From positions 26,059,352 through 26,123,351 of the forward strand of contig CANTUZ010000008.1 in NCBI GenBank assembly GCA_947846985.1: 64,000 bases of DNA, read 5' to 3'. Positions 1 through 52,678 of the stretch are shown piece after piece. This DNA comes from Fratercula arctica. Its lineage: Eukaryota > Chordata > Aves > Charadriiformes > Alcidae. A program made the translations under genes and the position numbers. The notes under the pieces are model-generated. The model searched no databases. It saw nothing but the letters and a program-made list of their open reading frames with translations, and was not told the origin of the DNA. Every line of letters begins with the position of its first letter. The stretch's first letter is position 1.

Positions 1-3000
1 ATATGTTTCACTGCTTCTGGCGGTATTTGAGCCATCCCTGGTTTTCTCTTCTACCCCTGCCCCCATCATTTTACTAGAGAATCCTGTTCTTACTTATAGT
101 GCGTAGGGACAAAATTATCACTTTTTAAATTGAAGGAGGCTTGGGCTGTATACATTTATCGTACAGAAAATTACTCTAATGTTCCTTTAAAGCAGTGAGC
201 TGATTTAAAGTCATATGCCTTTCAATTAAATGTTAAACCTACCCTGTGCAAAGTCTGTTTGAAAACAGTATTAGAAACTAATGCCAAAGCATGATCCACA
301 ATGCTATTCAGTAACACAAAATATATCGTATCGAAGTCAAGATTCCAGAGTCTTGAAGAGTTGCATTGCATGTGGAGCAGGGAGGAAGGCGAGACGATTG
401 TTTCACGTGCAATGTCTGGACCTTTTTTACAGTATTTCTCATGAGGTATAGATGGTCAAAAGGGGGGTAACCCCCCATTTTGTTTGTATTAAGATTGTGA
501 GAACAGGTTAGAATGAAAAGGTATACTATAGCTGATGTGAGGTGAAATTATGTTTGCTGCTTTAGAAGTCTGCGTTACTGCTTGTAGTTCAAACTTGAGA
601 TCAATGAAAAGAAAGACAGACTCTATTTTTGTTGTATCTTGAAAAAATGACACAGAAGTCCAGGTATCCACCATTAAGCCAAAATCTCTTTTTATTCATG
701 CTGGTCATATAAATTACAGGTGTTACCAAGCTATATACACAGTTCCTCGTGTTGTTTTGGAAAATTATTTATACATGATGCTTTCTGAAAGAAAATGACA
801 TCTTATCTGTAGTTTGCTTTAAATCACTCAGATTAATGAACAGATACGCATTTGTTTAAAATCTACTTTCATGTATCTCAGAAATATCTCATTTCTCTGT
901 TTCCATTTACTCGTTTTCAACTAATGTCAATAGTGTGGATGAGAGGTGTGAGTGAAAAAGGAGAAATGAAAGTAAAATCCAGGTCTTAATGATTCAAGGA
1001 GGTTATGTTTTCATCCCAGATGTCTAATTTGTACCTACTCAAGAAGAATGTAAGGTGCAAACACTCAAGCGTTTGTATATATTTCAAGAACTTTGCATGC
1101 TTTAACCATGTATTCTGTAGACAAGAATTAAATCTTGAATGAGCCTGCACACATGAAATACAGAGGCCTTGGAATTGCCTGTTTATTGTTCTGTTAACAG
1201 ATAATACTATTCTGTTACAGATAACATTGGGGGCAAAAACAAAACCACACAACCCAAACCCAGCACTAAACAGTGCCTGAAAGAAAAAAAAAAAGGCATA
1301 TTTTTAAAAGGGAATTTACGATTTATACAAAAAACAGTGATTCTGCTTATTAAATGAGTCTCTGACAAGCATGTAATATTCTGTCATGTAGCACAAATTG
1401 CCCAGTGGTCAGCAAATGCTGCAGCTCTTCAGTAACTATCTTCTAAAACTGTATTTCCCAGTGCGTGTTTACCAGATAGTATCCAAACTCTGTCAGATTA
1501 GGATTTTTTCTTTGTAGACTTTCTGATAATACTTGCTGTAGTATCTGAATGCTTCATGCACAAATAGATTTACTCCTGCAACTATTTTGTGCGAGGGGGA
1601 AGTTTTACTAACCGTCTCTTCCAGTGGCAAAATGGAGACAGCCTTTTAGACCCCACAAGTTTTATGTCTGTTTCCTGTCTGGAACTCCCTTCTCTTCCTT
1701 CCACAACTTCTGCTGTGGTGGCAGATAAAAATCTATGCTGAAGATAGTTCATGTTTGGAAAGCAAGCAAACCCTGGACGTCTGTGGCACGTTTGAACTCA
1801 AGAGGGATGAGAATCTTTGCTTTAAAATAGAAGCTAAACCAATGGTATACAAGATGATGATAAAATAGAAACTGTTTAACATAATAAATCCTAATTTCCC
1901 CAAACACATTAATGTCTTTAGTTACCAGTCTATGCTGTTTTCAGAAGCAAAATATTTTTTTCTTACACTTTCATATTTACAGCAATTCTATGGACGCTAA
2001 TTCTGCAAGTGAAATTTAGCCCTGCTGGACCCCACCTCCAAGCCAGAAAGGATTTGGCCTTTTATCAGGGAGGACAGCAATTCTGACTTGCAGGAGGCTA
2101 TTTTAGTATCTAGGGAGAAGAATCCTGGTTTACATGGTATTGATAACAGAAGGAGGCCCAAGAATAACATCATAATGGTTTCCAGGAAATGCTGATTTAC
2201 AAAGATGACAAAAAAATCCATTTGCCATATCCTTAACCCATTAGTTCAGACAGTTACTAATTTTTCCAGTGAACTTCAGTCAGTTGAGTAAGGAGAACTC
2301 AGCTAGAAGAAAAAAAAGGAAAAAAATTAGTCTTATGGCAGTTACTGCTGTTCATTTAGAAATAACTGCAGCTGAAGCCTTCTCTGGCTCAAGGCCACTG
2401 CAGTGTCATTTTGATGATCTAACACAAACTGGTAAGGATCTGTTTCTAGTTCTTTACAAAATACAGGAATGCTCATTAGAAGACACTTTGTGGGAAAAAG
2501 TTGCAATAAAAATGATATACATTTTATATGAACTCTTGTGGGTCCTGCGGCCTATGGATATGTAAAGCAGGGTTCTCATGGGAGTCTTGTTTTCCCAATG
2601 GGAATGGGAGTTTGGAGAGGGGGGAAATAGAAGGGAATTCAGCAAGGCTGCAGAAAGTGTATCTTATACATAAGACTGAGTTAGTTGTAGGATAGTTTGT
2701 CCTGCTGCAGATTTCACTCTTGTTCTCTGCATCTCACACAGTACGTTTTTATTGGCATCTCATGGAGAAAAAAGTGTTGATTTAATAATGCAGATTGTCT
2801 GCTTTCTGAATTTAGCCAGCTGTTCACCAGGGTAGGTTGCTGTGTGAATTTGCAATGATAAAGAAAAAACCTCCATATTTTCCTCATTTCCCTTTAGTAA
2901 GGTAAATAGAATGGAAAAAGGAGGGAAGGCATTCTTTAAAAATATTTCAAAAGTATTTTCTCTCCCAGTTTCTAGCAGAACTTGAAAACGCTTCTAGTAA

Positions 3001-3579
3001 GAGCCTCCGGAAATCCACCTACCAGCTAGCAGCACTGAACCACTTCTCTAGTACCCGTTAAAACCACAGCATGATTGTATTTGACCCTTCCAATTCATCA
3101 CCAAACACATTCTTTTTGTGCGGTTATGACCCCAAAAGATGGCAATGGTCACAGCTGGTTTGGAACATCTGGACAGAGATGGTTTGAGAATTACTGAGCG
3201 TGCTAAAAGAAACCAAAAGCTTTTGGAGCCTGATGATAAACAAAAGTGAAGCCAACTATTTTTGCTGCTGAAACTTCGGGAAATGCAAATGCATACATAG
3301 TTCACAAATGCAGCCTAGGGCAGAACTGTTTTTGTATGTATAAAACAACAAATGACTGTGGACATGTCTCGGACTGGATGTGGTAGGTTTTAATGCAGAA
3401 CTTTAATTCAGGCTATTATTTCAATTTTAGCTAAGGGATTAGTTTGTCATGAGTGCTAGCAGAAAAAGGTGAAGAAGTAAAATAAGATATTTTGCTTTTG
3501 AACAGATCTTCAGCTTGGTGTATATTAAGAAACTCCTCTATTTGTATATATAATTTAACTGTGCTTCCAGTCATCGATG
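1..3579. other. 3' flank of STAT4, no gene recognised
   Basis: AT-rich sequence with only short chance open frames. No STAT1 first coding exon (STAT1-type N-domain beginning Met-Ser-Gln-Trp) is readable on either strand, although STAT1 is the expected next gene in vertebrates. Part of this interval could be STAT4 3' UTR if the terminal exon lies lower than proposed. Confidence 0.6.
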
Positions 3580-3661
3580 GTCAGGATTCTAGTTTAGTTT
3601 TATTCTGGTTTGGGGTGAGGGGGAGTGTTTACAGAAAGGCATTTGAAGGGGAGTTGACAGA
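3580..3661 (-). CDS. STAT4: STAT4 terminal exon 24 (tentative), last ~10 codons and 3' end
   Basis: After an AAAAG acceptor, a phase-0 frame encodes SVNSPSNAFL then TAA at 3631-3629. Asn-Ser-Pro resembles the mammalian ending (Lys/Asn-Ser-Pro-Tyr-Ser-Ala-Glu). A minus-strand AATAAA lies at 3604-3599, about 25 nt past the stop. Against it: the pyrimidine tract is poor and the implied 3' UTR is very short. The low boundary (about 3580) is an estimate from the poly(A) signal. Confidence 0.28.
3599..3604 (-). terminator. Candidate poly(A) signal AATAAA for STAT4
   Basis: A canonical AATAAA hexamer on the minus strand just downstream of the tentative terminal stop. Such hexamers are common by chance in AT-rich DNA, and others occur in the first 3.5 kb, so its assignment depends on the terminal exon being right. 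Confidence 0.25.
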
Positions 3662-4445
3662 CTTTTAAATACATAACAATTTTAAGATCATAAATCATTG
3701 AACATGCAGAAAACTAAGAACTAGTATTTAAAAAGGAGGTTTTCTTTTAAAGCTGTTAAAGCCAAACTACTGCTGTGTTTCCTGATAGAAGTCTGCTGTG
3801 AGTGAATCCCCAGTGGGTTTACATCAATGCTCAAAGTATTTTAAGCCGTGATGATTCAGAACACAATTTCTAGTCAGTAAATAAAAGAGGAAAATATTTT
3901 TAATAGGACATTGGCACACTATTTTCCTAATCTTTCTGTATACTTAGTGAATATTAGTTTTATTTGCTAAAAATGTTTTAGTTGACTTTTAATTTCTTAC
4001 TTTCATACCCCATGTAGAAACGTGCAGCACTGAAAAGTTGTGCAAGTTTTCTGAATCAGAATTTTTTATGTTCCTTGTGCAGCTTTCTTGAGCAAGTCAA
4101 GCCCTTTGTGCTGTCTACAGAATTAGTGTAATCATGATGTCTTTGTCAGTGTTAAGCCTTTCTTTGTGCAACAGGTCTGGGATCTTTGAATTATGACATT
4201 CATGGTTCATTGGACAGCGTGTTAGATCATTTCAAACAACACAGTGCTTCCAAGTATTCTTGCAGCGTCCTGTCCCATTTAGAGTAGGAAATGTATGCAC
4301 CATTGTTTCAGAATGTAATACAGCAAGTGATGAAAGAACTCTCAGTTTTTCATAATTGTACAAGCAACCTTTTTATAAACAGCATCTGTGTTGTACGTGT
4401 CCCATTTGCTTAGTATTAACATGAATGGAAAAGTTTGCAACATAC

Positions 4446-44579
<40,134 letters not shown>

Positions 44580-44594
44580 CTGCTTCACGCCCCG

Positions 44595-44604
44595 CTTTTT
44601 TATG
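44595..44604 (-). promoter_or_regulatory. TATA-like box CATAAAAAAG, minus strand
   Basis: On the minus strand this motif sits at the STAT4-facing edge of the CpG-rich block, which would put a start site near 44,570 and direct transcription toward exon 2. A single AT-rich motif is weak evidence. Confidence 0.3.
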
Positions 44605-45004
44605 TGGCCAAGCGCTCGCTTAAATGCTGCTGGGTTTGCCGGTGAGCCTCCATCTAACGGCACCATCTCCGCTAAACGTGAACTTTCTCCCGCCCTCCGG
44701 CGGAGAATCCGCTTCGCCTTTTCCCATCGCCTGTCCCCTGCCAGAGCCACAGGACAGGGCGGCCCGGCCCCCCCCATCCCCTTCCCCCGGGGCGCCCCAC
44801 TTGCCTGCGCCAGCGGGTCCCAGCGGCGGCTCCCTCCTGCCCGGCGGTGGCGGCAGCTACTGCTGTTGCTGCTGCCCGCCCCCGGCCGCCGCCGCACCGC
44901 GCTTTATGCCGCGCCCGCCCCCGGCCCCGGCCCCGGCGGCAGCGGCCTTCCTGTGCGTCAGGCGGGACCGAGCGGCGCTCCGGGTTTGCTCCCGGCCCTT
45001 AACG

Positions 45005-45024
45005 CCCCCCCCCCCCCCCCCCCC
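45005..45024 (+). repeat. C20 homopolymer
   Basis: Twenty consecutive C residues, followed by G and CCCCC. The complementary strand is an uninterrupted G-run with quadruplex potential, inside the candidate promoter island. Homopolymers of this length are also prone to sequencing or assembly length error. Confidence 0.95.
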
Positions 45025-47639
45025 GCCCCCAAAACACGGGACCCCCACGGTGTCTCGGTGCTCTTGTGTTTCAGGTTGGAGGCAGGTATCAGAGAACCAG
45101 AAGTCATGGCAATTATCTAGGCGTTTATTTGTCTTCAGGAGAGTTAAAAAACGTTAAAATCTTTCCAGTTCGTGCTGTGGGGCCCGAGCTTGGGCAGAGG
45201 GCTGGGGCCTGCCGTGCTGGGGGCCATCGTGCCCCCAGGGACCCCGGCTTCTGCTGCTGTGCTGAGGGGCATGGAGCCAGCGGCTTCCCCGCACACGTGC
45301 TCGCCATCTGACATCTGCCAGTCAAAAGGCAAAGGGCAGCCCCTCCAGGAGTTTTGGTGGCAGAACACGGAAATGACGTGTGCAGTGGCTTCCTACAGCA
45401 TTCCTCATTCCTGGGATGCAGGAGCTTCTCTCCAAGATGAAAGATTTGGTGCCTGTCCTAAGGAGTTATCGATCCAACATCGTATGTGTAAACAATACTC
45501 TTACAGCAAGGGTTGTGGCAACAGACACATGCTCCAAGTATTTTTTCCTTAAAGAGGTATATTATTGGAAAGAGGATTTCTACAATAGCAGGTGCAATGC
45601 TGCTAAAACCAAAGTGAGTGGAAAATGCTAAATTATGACTGTTTCAAATCCATCTTACCTCAGCACAGAGCTTGAGTGGTAGGATCATGGCTCTGATGTG
45701 ATGTGAAGCAGCTGCAATCTGCCCTAAAGAGGATCCTTTTGAGTGACTGTTGTTTGATTTGTCATATTTTTGTCTTACCAGAAACCCCAGTCATGAGCAA
45801 GGCTTTTTCTGCAAGGCTGTGCAGAACCTGCCAGCAAGCCGACCGAGTGGCATTACACCCTCTGTGTGCTGGGAGGAGCACGAAACCTTGTTCAAGTGAA
45901 AAAGCCAGGTGCTGGAGATGCAGTTAAGAGGAAGGTGCGTGTCCCTATTGATGTGTAATTATATTTTCCAGACAGAGCAGAGGGAGAACTGAAAGTGAGG
46001 TGAGAAGCTTTGATGCACAAGCAACTTGTTGAAGATAGTATACAGGTGTCAGCAGTTGACCCGTGTCTGAATATCACTGGGTAGACATCATATTCACTGT
46101 ACGTGTGCTTGAAGTGAGATTTGGTATTATCTTTAATAGCATTTAGAAATTTTTCAGGTGAATTTGTATAGGGAGCCAGGATCATAACAGAAGTCTGCAA
46201 AGTCCTGATTTATAGAATTGTGTAGTCTAGTGCATATTTCAGTAGACTATTTATTTCTATTATTCTTTTATGTTTCATCATTGCATATTTGTTCATTACC
46301 TTTTTCAAGGGAGATGAGACTATAACAGACTAGAGGATTTTCTTCAGCCTCTTACTTTTTTGCTAAATGACCAGAGTGCAAAATCGTATTAGCTATACAA
46401 CCCAGAAACGAAAGATAAGTGTGTAAATCCAGAGGAATGCTTCTGTTGCTGTTCGTGACCAGACGCACATCTTGTCCCAAGTTGCCTTTTGACTTCTGTA
46501 AGCAGCTGACTGTACTTGGTTCTGATTTAACTCAGCTGCCTCTGGCTCAAAAAAACTGACATGAGAGCAGAATGACGGTGTTTTCACTGCCTTTTGTTGG
46601 GAACTGGGGACCAGGCTGAATGTCAGACTTGACCTTTGTCTGAAGAGGTCAGTCCCCAAATACAGCCAGAATTTGGCAAGTCTCTGCTCAGACCTACCAT
46701 CTGTCCTTTTGATTTCAGCAAGCATAGGAAGCTATACGGCTGCACTTTACTTACGTTTCTGTTTTTGCTGATGGATATCCTGGGATTTCATTCAGAATAC
46801 ATACACTCACACACATTTTACAATCTTTCCGTAGGATTGTATACGGTCATTTTGTATACATAATAAATAATCTTAGGCATCAATGGGAGTTTTGTAAAAT
46901 TTTGTTCTCTACCATTTAGCGAATATTCATCGTTTTCTAAGGTAGCTGATGTTCGTGTGGTTTACTGTGTACTGGTAAGCTTGTGTAGGTACCACACTGG
47001 GACGTTGAATTAGTAATTTAAGGACTACCCAGGAAATAACATTGATTAGTAATTTGATTTCGTGCTGTCAGTAGGGGGAACTATTGCACTGTACTTTTTT
47101 CTTTAGCCTTTAAAAAAATATTGGTAACTGTTTCTTTTTCTTTTTAGATTAAGTAGTCATTCTCTGAGCATCCTTATGCAACTGCTATTCGTAATGATAA
47201 GAAGACAGGTAGTTCATACCATCCCAATAGCATAAGACAGTAACAGGTTTCTGGTCCCCTTTTTGCTTGCTGTTTCTCTGCTTAACCTAGAAAAGAAGCT
47301 ATATGGTGGAGTGGTTGCTATTTAGATGATACTATGCTTCAAATTATCTGGTGCAAGTATCTATTCAGGCTTGCTTCAAGAGGCCATGAGACAAAAGCTC
47401 AGTTAGGTGTCATTTGTAAAGCAAGGGTAATCAGAGGTCATCCATCATCTGAGGCTCAGAGATCAGTTTCTGGGAAGATGGTTCCTATTCCCCTCTTCCC
47501 TCCCTTCTCCCCCCACTTTCTGGCAGGTAGGGCAGTCAAGGCTGGGATGGAGAGCAGCTGTGGAACCAGCTGTTGGGGGTGCAGGATGCTGGATGTGAGC
47601 CATGGCTGTGGAGGCAGGAGAACAGTGGTGTGATCATCA

Positions 47640-48480
47640 CAGCAAGGGGTGCAGGAAAATGAGTGGAGTCGCTTGTGAGCCAGGGGGAACCCCAAGGCTT
47701 TACAGAAGCCCACAGGAGACTATGGAAGGGAAGTGTGCTTTCTTTGGAGGAAGGGAATAAAGAGGCTTGTGATCCTAGGGCGTTAGAGTTGGATGGTCAA
47801 GGGGTTGAGGTATGGCTGAGCATGAAAAGGCCTGAGGTGTGCATGGGAAGATAAGGCAGCCTGAGTGTGTGTGGGGGCTGTCTGAGGAGCACAGGTGGGA
47901 GAGAGGAGGGTGTGGAGCAGCAGAGCATGCTGTCAGGGTGGTGAGGGCTAAGAGGTTCCCTTGCGAGGCTGAGGGATGGCTCAGCTCTATGCTCTTGGAG
48001 GAAGGGTCAGTGCGGGTGTATTAGCACACCACGAAGGATGTGATGATGCTTGGAGATGAGAGGGAAACTGCTGTGGAGCAGAACTGAGATAAGAAGAAAG
48101 AGATGGTTTAGGTCAGTTCAAGGAAACTCTGGAGGAGAGCTATGTGGATAGGATCCTGCAGGAGATGGCTTGAAGCATGCAGTGATTCTGCTGAGCTAAC
48201 ACATGAGGAGGGTGTGAAGGAGGCAGCTGTGTGGGCTGAAAGGAGAAGCTCAGGGGCAAGCAGTTGTGGCTCACACAGCGGAGGAACTCAGTGAGGCACA
48301 CTGGCAAGGCAGGACAGGCCAAGACAATGCTTGTGAAGTGGGGGCAAGGAAACGAAGAGCCTCTGGCAGCCCATGGAGGGGGCGGAGTTTCTTCAGCTGC
48401 ACTGAGTCACAGTGGTATGGTGAGGGTGTAGGTCGCAGCCCTGGTGAGCATGGACAGGCACAGGCCAAGAAAGGTTCAAG
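47640..48480 (+). other. G-rich, strand-asymmetric block
   Basis: About 840 bases in which the plus strand is markedly enriched in G over C, with recurring GGAGG, GTGTGG and GAGG words, so several overlapping plus-strand frames stay open by composition. No clear repeat unit or protein similarity. It may be a decayed minisatellite or simply skewed DNA. Confidence 0.55.
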
Positions 48481-51400
48481 CCACTGTTGAGTTTGGCAGG
48501 TCAAGGTTAATCTTCAGTGTAACATTCCTTTCCACTTCACCAGTGTTTCAGCACCGGTCAAAGCAGGAGAATAAGACTCAAATGCCTAAATTGTGTGGGC
48601 TGTTTAAAAGGAAGAAAAAGTCTCAAGTGATGGAGAAGGAATTCAGGACATGGTAATCTTCTCATCAAAAGTTCACAAGGTAGTTTCTAGGAACACTGAG
48701 CCAATTTATTGCTTTGATCTGTCTGACCTCCCTGTAATCAAGATTATCATCTCTTATGTTTGGCCTCCAGTCATTATACTCCTTGACTAACCTCTAATTA
48801 GAGTATGTGTCATCTGTCTTTTACATAAAGGAGACATTTAGCTCGTACATGCTATACATGCATTATGTATTGTATCTGAACTGTTCATAGCTTTCCTTCT
48901 TACATTCAGGACATGGACTTCTGGTCTCAGTGAGACTAGTAAACACCGTAATAATGAGAAATTGTCTTGCTGACAGTGTAGTTCCTCCTAGTCAGTACAG
49001 CATAAATCAGCAGTTCTGCGTGCAGGTCACATCCCTTGCTGTCCTCTATTTTGGATAAAAAGACAGGAACAGCAATGTTGTTCTGAAGTTACATGTTTTA
49101 ACAAACTGTTTATAAATACTGGAAAGAACTCTTAGCCCTCTGCGTGTAGCTAAGAGAATTATTGTCGTGCTTAGAAAAGATGGGTTTTTTGGGCTGTTTG
49201 GTTGCTCTCAATTGCTGAAAAACTTACTGTTTTCCCCCTTCCAGTAATGAATGAACCATATGTACAGATGTATAAATCCATATGAAGTACAGATACATAT
49301 CTCACCCAAATTCAAGATGATATCGGCTAGAAAGAAAGTAATTAACTTGTCATGTAGAGAAAAATGCGAGATCAGGAATTACAGAAAACAAAGTTTTCTC
49401 TCACTGAACTAGGCTCCGATCTCTGCGTTCGTGCCAGTATGGCCTTTGGATACTGCAGTCTCTAGCTTTGCTTTTTTGGCAGGTGCCATGTCGAGCGACC
49501 ACTCAGCAATGCAGGAGCAGGTCAGAACAAGTGCCCTGTAGGTAGTGGACTTCCCTCCTGAGCCTTTTTCCTGCAGCTTGTGCCTGTGCCCAGACCTCTT
49601 CAGCCTTAATGGAGGGTCCATGCCCATCCCCATTGCTGGGGAGGGGATCTTCTGCACTGGTTTATAGCAAGATCAAAGTGAGAAGTTCTTCTGTCAAGCT
49701 GGGGCATCAAGAGCTCACTTCTTTTATTGTTATCTTTGAACAACAGGTATGTTGCTTTGATGCATGCCTTATTTATCGTTTTACCTCATATTTGCAATTT
49801 TGCACTGGGTAGTTTAATGTGTATCCTGGGGAAGCTTGTAGGTATTGGGTCTCAAGAGGAAAGATTTGGATATTATGGTGATTTTTTTCTGGGAAGGAGG
49901 TACTCCTCTAAGGAGAAAGGAGCCGGTGCATCTCTCCTGTAGAAGGTAAGGCCAATGCCACTTGGGGTCCTACAGTCACCATGCAAAGTTATATACTGAC
50001 AAAATTAAGACAGGAAGGAATTATGTGAAAGGCCTCAGTTCCACCTGAACGCCAATCTGTTATTATTTATGGAAAGGGTGTGTGTGGAGAAATGGAGGAA
50101 GCATGGAAAGAAGTGAGAGCAAAGAAAGTCATTTAGAAGAGCAAGAAGGAGGAGAGGAATTCTGGGGGCCGTATATTAATTAACTTGTAGTGTAAATGAA
50201 ACTTCCTTTTGATAATGAAAAATTGCATATGTGGAATATCATTGTAAATCTACTTTGCCTTGTATCCCTCCTCCGGTAACTTTTTTTTCAGCAATTTTCA
50301 TTGCTTGATATATGTGATTGCTTTAACCCTTCCACTTCCTAAATGGTATCATACAAACTTAAGTTTTCCCTTTCCTGAATTACTTTAGAGTCAGGTTTCC
50401 TTCTTTGTTTACGGTTATGTAGGTTGTTAGGAATGCGAGTCGTGCTATTTTAATAGATTTTTCCACTCAGTGTAGCCTGTGGGTGCTCAGGAAGTTTTTT
50501 TCTTATTTTAGACAACAGTTTCCCTGTCAATTGGTAATGATCACTTCTTGTTTGCACAGAAGCTGAGAACTTTGTGATTAGTGGTTTCAAAAGTAGGGTG
50601 TGAGAAAGGAATACAAAGTCAGTGTGATTTGGGGAATGCTGTGGTTTTGTATCTATGTTCCTGGGAGGTACAGCTTGGAGGGCGAAATGGAGATGCTTGG
50701 TGATGCAACTTGATTAGTATGTAAGTCAATGTCGGCTGGACAAGAGAAAAGAGAATTTTTTCATAGTAAGCTCACTTGGGATTTGTGCTGTCAATAGTTA
50801 CTTAAATTCTTACTGCCTTCCATACCTGGGATCAAGATGACTATGCATAATGGTAATTTCTGAGCATACTTAGGAATATTTTCATTGTGCGGTCTCTTAA
50901 GTCCTTAGAGGAGTCCTTGAGTTTTATTAAGCTTGGTAGTATATGCTAATTGCAAAAACCAGTTTGATGCCAAACAATGACTTCCAAATGAAAAGATCAA
51001 TAATTTTAGAATTAGTAATGGATCGTGCTCTGAGAAGATAACTTGGGTAATTAATTTAATAAAGTCTTTTCACAAAGGGAGCAAATAAACCAAAGTTTGA
51101 TTATCTCTGCTTGATAATACTTTAAATATTCTATATTAAAGTTACAGGTTTTAACTCTGATGGTACCAAGGGAACCTCTTGATTTATGTTATTCTCTGAA
51201 ACTCCTTATCTTTTTAGATTATTTGTATCACAAAGCACACATCTTCAGAAATAATGTTGGCTTTTTCCTCAGCTAGGCAAGAAGATATCAACAAATCTGA
51301 AGCAATTGTACAGTTGACCGTAATTGTATGGTTGGATATCACAAGGAGGATAGCAATCCCATGCTTGTCGTGGACTCATTGTCTTTGAGTCCTGGTGAAT

Positions 51401-52355
51401 GCCTTAAATACTGACTTACTGGTTTATTTGAAAAACAGGGCACGGATTTGAAGGGGAGGGCAATGTTTGCAGCAGGAATTCCTCCATGAGACCGATGCAT
51501 GTCGTATGTTGTTTGAGCTTGTGCTCTGGGTTAGAGCGTGCTGAGGCTCGTGCCAAATTGGAGAGTTGTGAATCAGAACTGGGTTAGGGCTGAAGTGGGC
51601 AGCAAGCTCTTGAACAAACCTGGGTATGGGCGGCACAACTTTAGTGGCATCACTCAGATATCCACAAATTCTCGGTGTGTAAAAGACTGGGCAGCAATTC
51701 TGAGGACTGAGTTCTGCAGCTCAGCTCCTAAATGCCACCCAGATTTCATTTTATGTGCATTTAGGATCTTGTCTTTAATTAAAAATGAGGCTAAGGTTTG
51801 CTTTGATATGCTGCCTCATGTTAGACAGCAAACTGCTGTGTTCTTGCTGTTCTGTGCACATGGCCAGGTTGGGTGGACGGGTCAGAGTAAAGAACTAGTT
51901 GGGTATTTCTGCATCTGTCCTGGTCAGGCATTTGTGTGCTGGGGGAGCATCCCAGCGAGCAGTCTTGTGTGAGACTCACACTGGTGAACAGGAATTAAAC
52001 AAGGGCTTTTTCTCTTCTGTGCTGTGTCTAGTAATGTAAGTGGTGTCAAAATACAAAAATGGTAGGTATTATGAAGGTACTCTTTTAAAATACAAGCCAT
52101 AAATAACTTTTTTCTGATGTTGACTCATTTATAATTTCTAATATTTATTTTCTCCCATTTCTCATACTTTGAATACAGAACAAAGAGTTCCTCTTTGTAC
52201 AGTTTGTATCATTAATCCTAAAACCAATATGAGTGGAAATCTGTGATCTCAATTTTCCTTTTCTCTCTCTAGTTTGGGATCACCAGCATCTGCCTGCTGA
52301 GAATCCACGACTTAGATTTTCAGAGAGGGACACTTGATGGTGAGGCCATCTAGAG

Positions 52356-52678
52356 CAGTGTTTTTCAAGCTTTTTTTATTCATATGTCCTCCTAAATGTC
52401 CTGGAAAAAAATCTGAGCGTTGCCTAACTTCTTTGGGGGAAAAAATGAATCACGAAGGCATTGTGGATTGCTGCCACAATAGTTGTCACTTACAATCAGA
52501 AAAATGAGGAAAAGCTTTTAAATTATCATTTTTCCAGTGCTGATTTTGTTTGGTTCTTTCCATACGTAGGAATGTGTGCATATCTTTCAAAAAAATCTTA
52601 CTTTGTGTATGGGTTGTTTTGCAAACTGCTGTGTGAAGGTTTATGACCTACTTGTGACCCAGAGACTGAAAAGTGCTG
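52356..52678. mobile_element. Probable ancient non-autonomous hAT (Charlie-like) transposon
   Basis: The ends form an imperfect terminal inverted repeat: CAGTGTTTTTCAAGC on the left and, in reverse complement, CAGCACTTTTCAGTC on the right, 323 bases apart. CAGTG...TTCAA termini are typical of hAT-Charlie elements. The left flank ATCTAGAG fits the nTCTAGAn hAT target preference, but the right flank GTCCAATA matches poorly, so the copy must be old. No transposase frame. Confidence 0.45.

Larger units (their letters stand above)
44580..45060. promoter_or_regulatory. CpG-rich island, candidate promoter
   Basis: About 480 bases of strongly GC- and CpG-rich sequence (GGCGGC, CCGCCGCCGC, CCGGCCCCGG) in otherwise AT-rich surroundings, 2.3 kb upstream of the STAT4 start codon. 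It holds GC-box-like clusters, a CTG/CAG-rich stretch near 44860-44876 and a C20 run. Position and composition suggest a promoter. Whether it serves STAT4 (minus), an unseen plus-strand gene such as a distant MYO1B first exon, or both, cannot be read from the sequence. Confidence 0.65.

Noticed and set aside
1..3579. STAT1 5' exons expected downstream of STAT4
   Set aside because: Neither strand translates to a STAT1-type N-domain; STAT1 presumably lies beyond the window.
51538..51972. 144-codon plus-strand open frame in the upstream region
   Set aside because: No recognisable domain or homologous segment, and no codon or splice evidence; treated as chance, though transcript data could change that.
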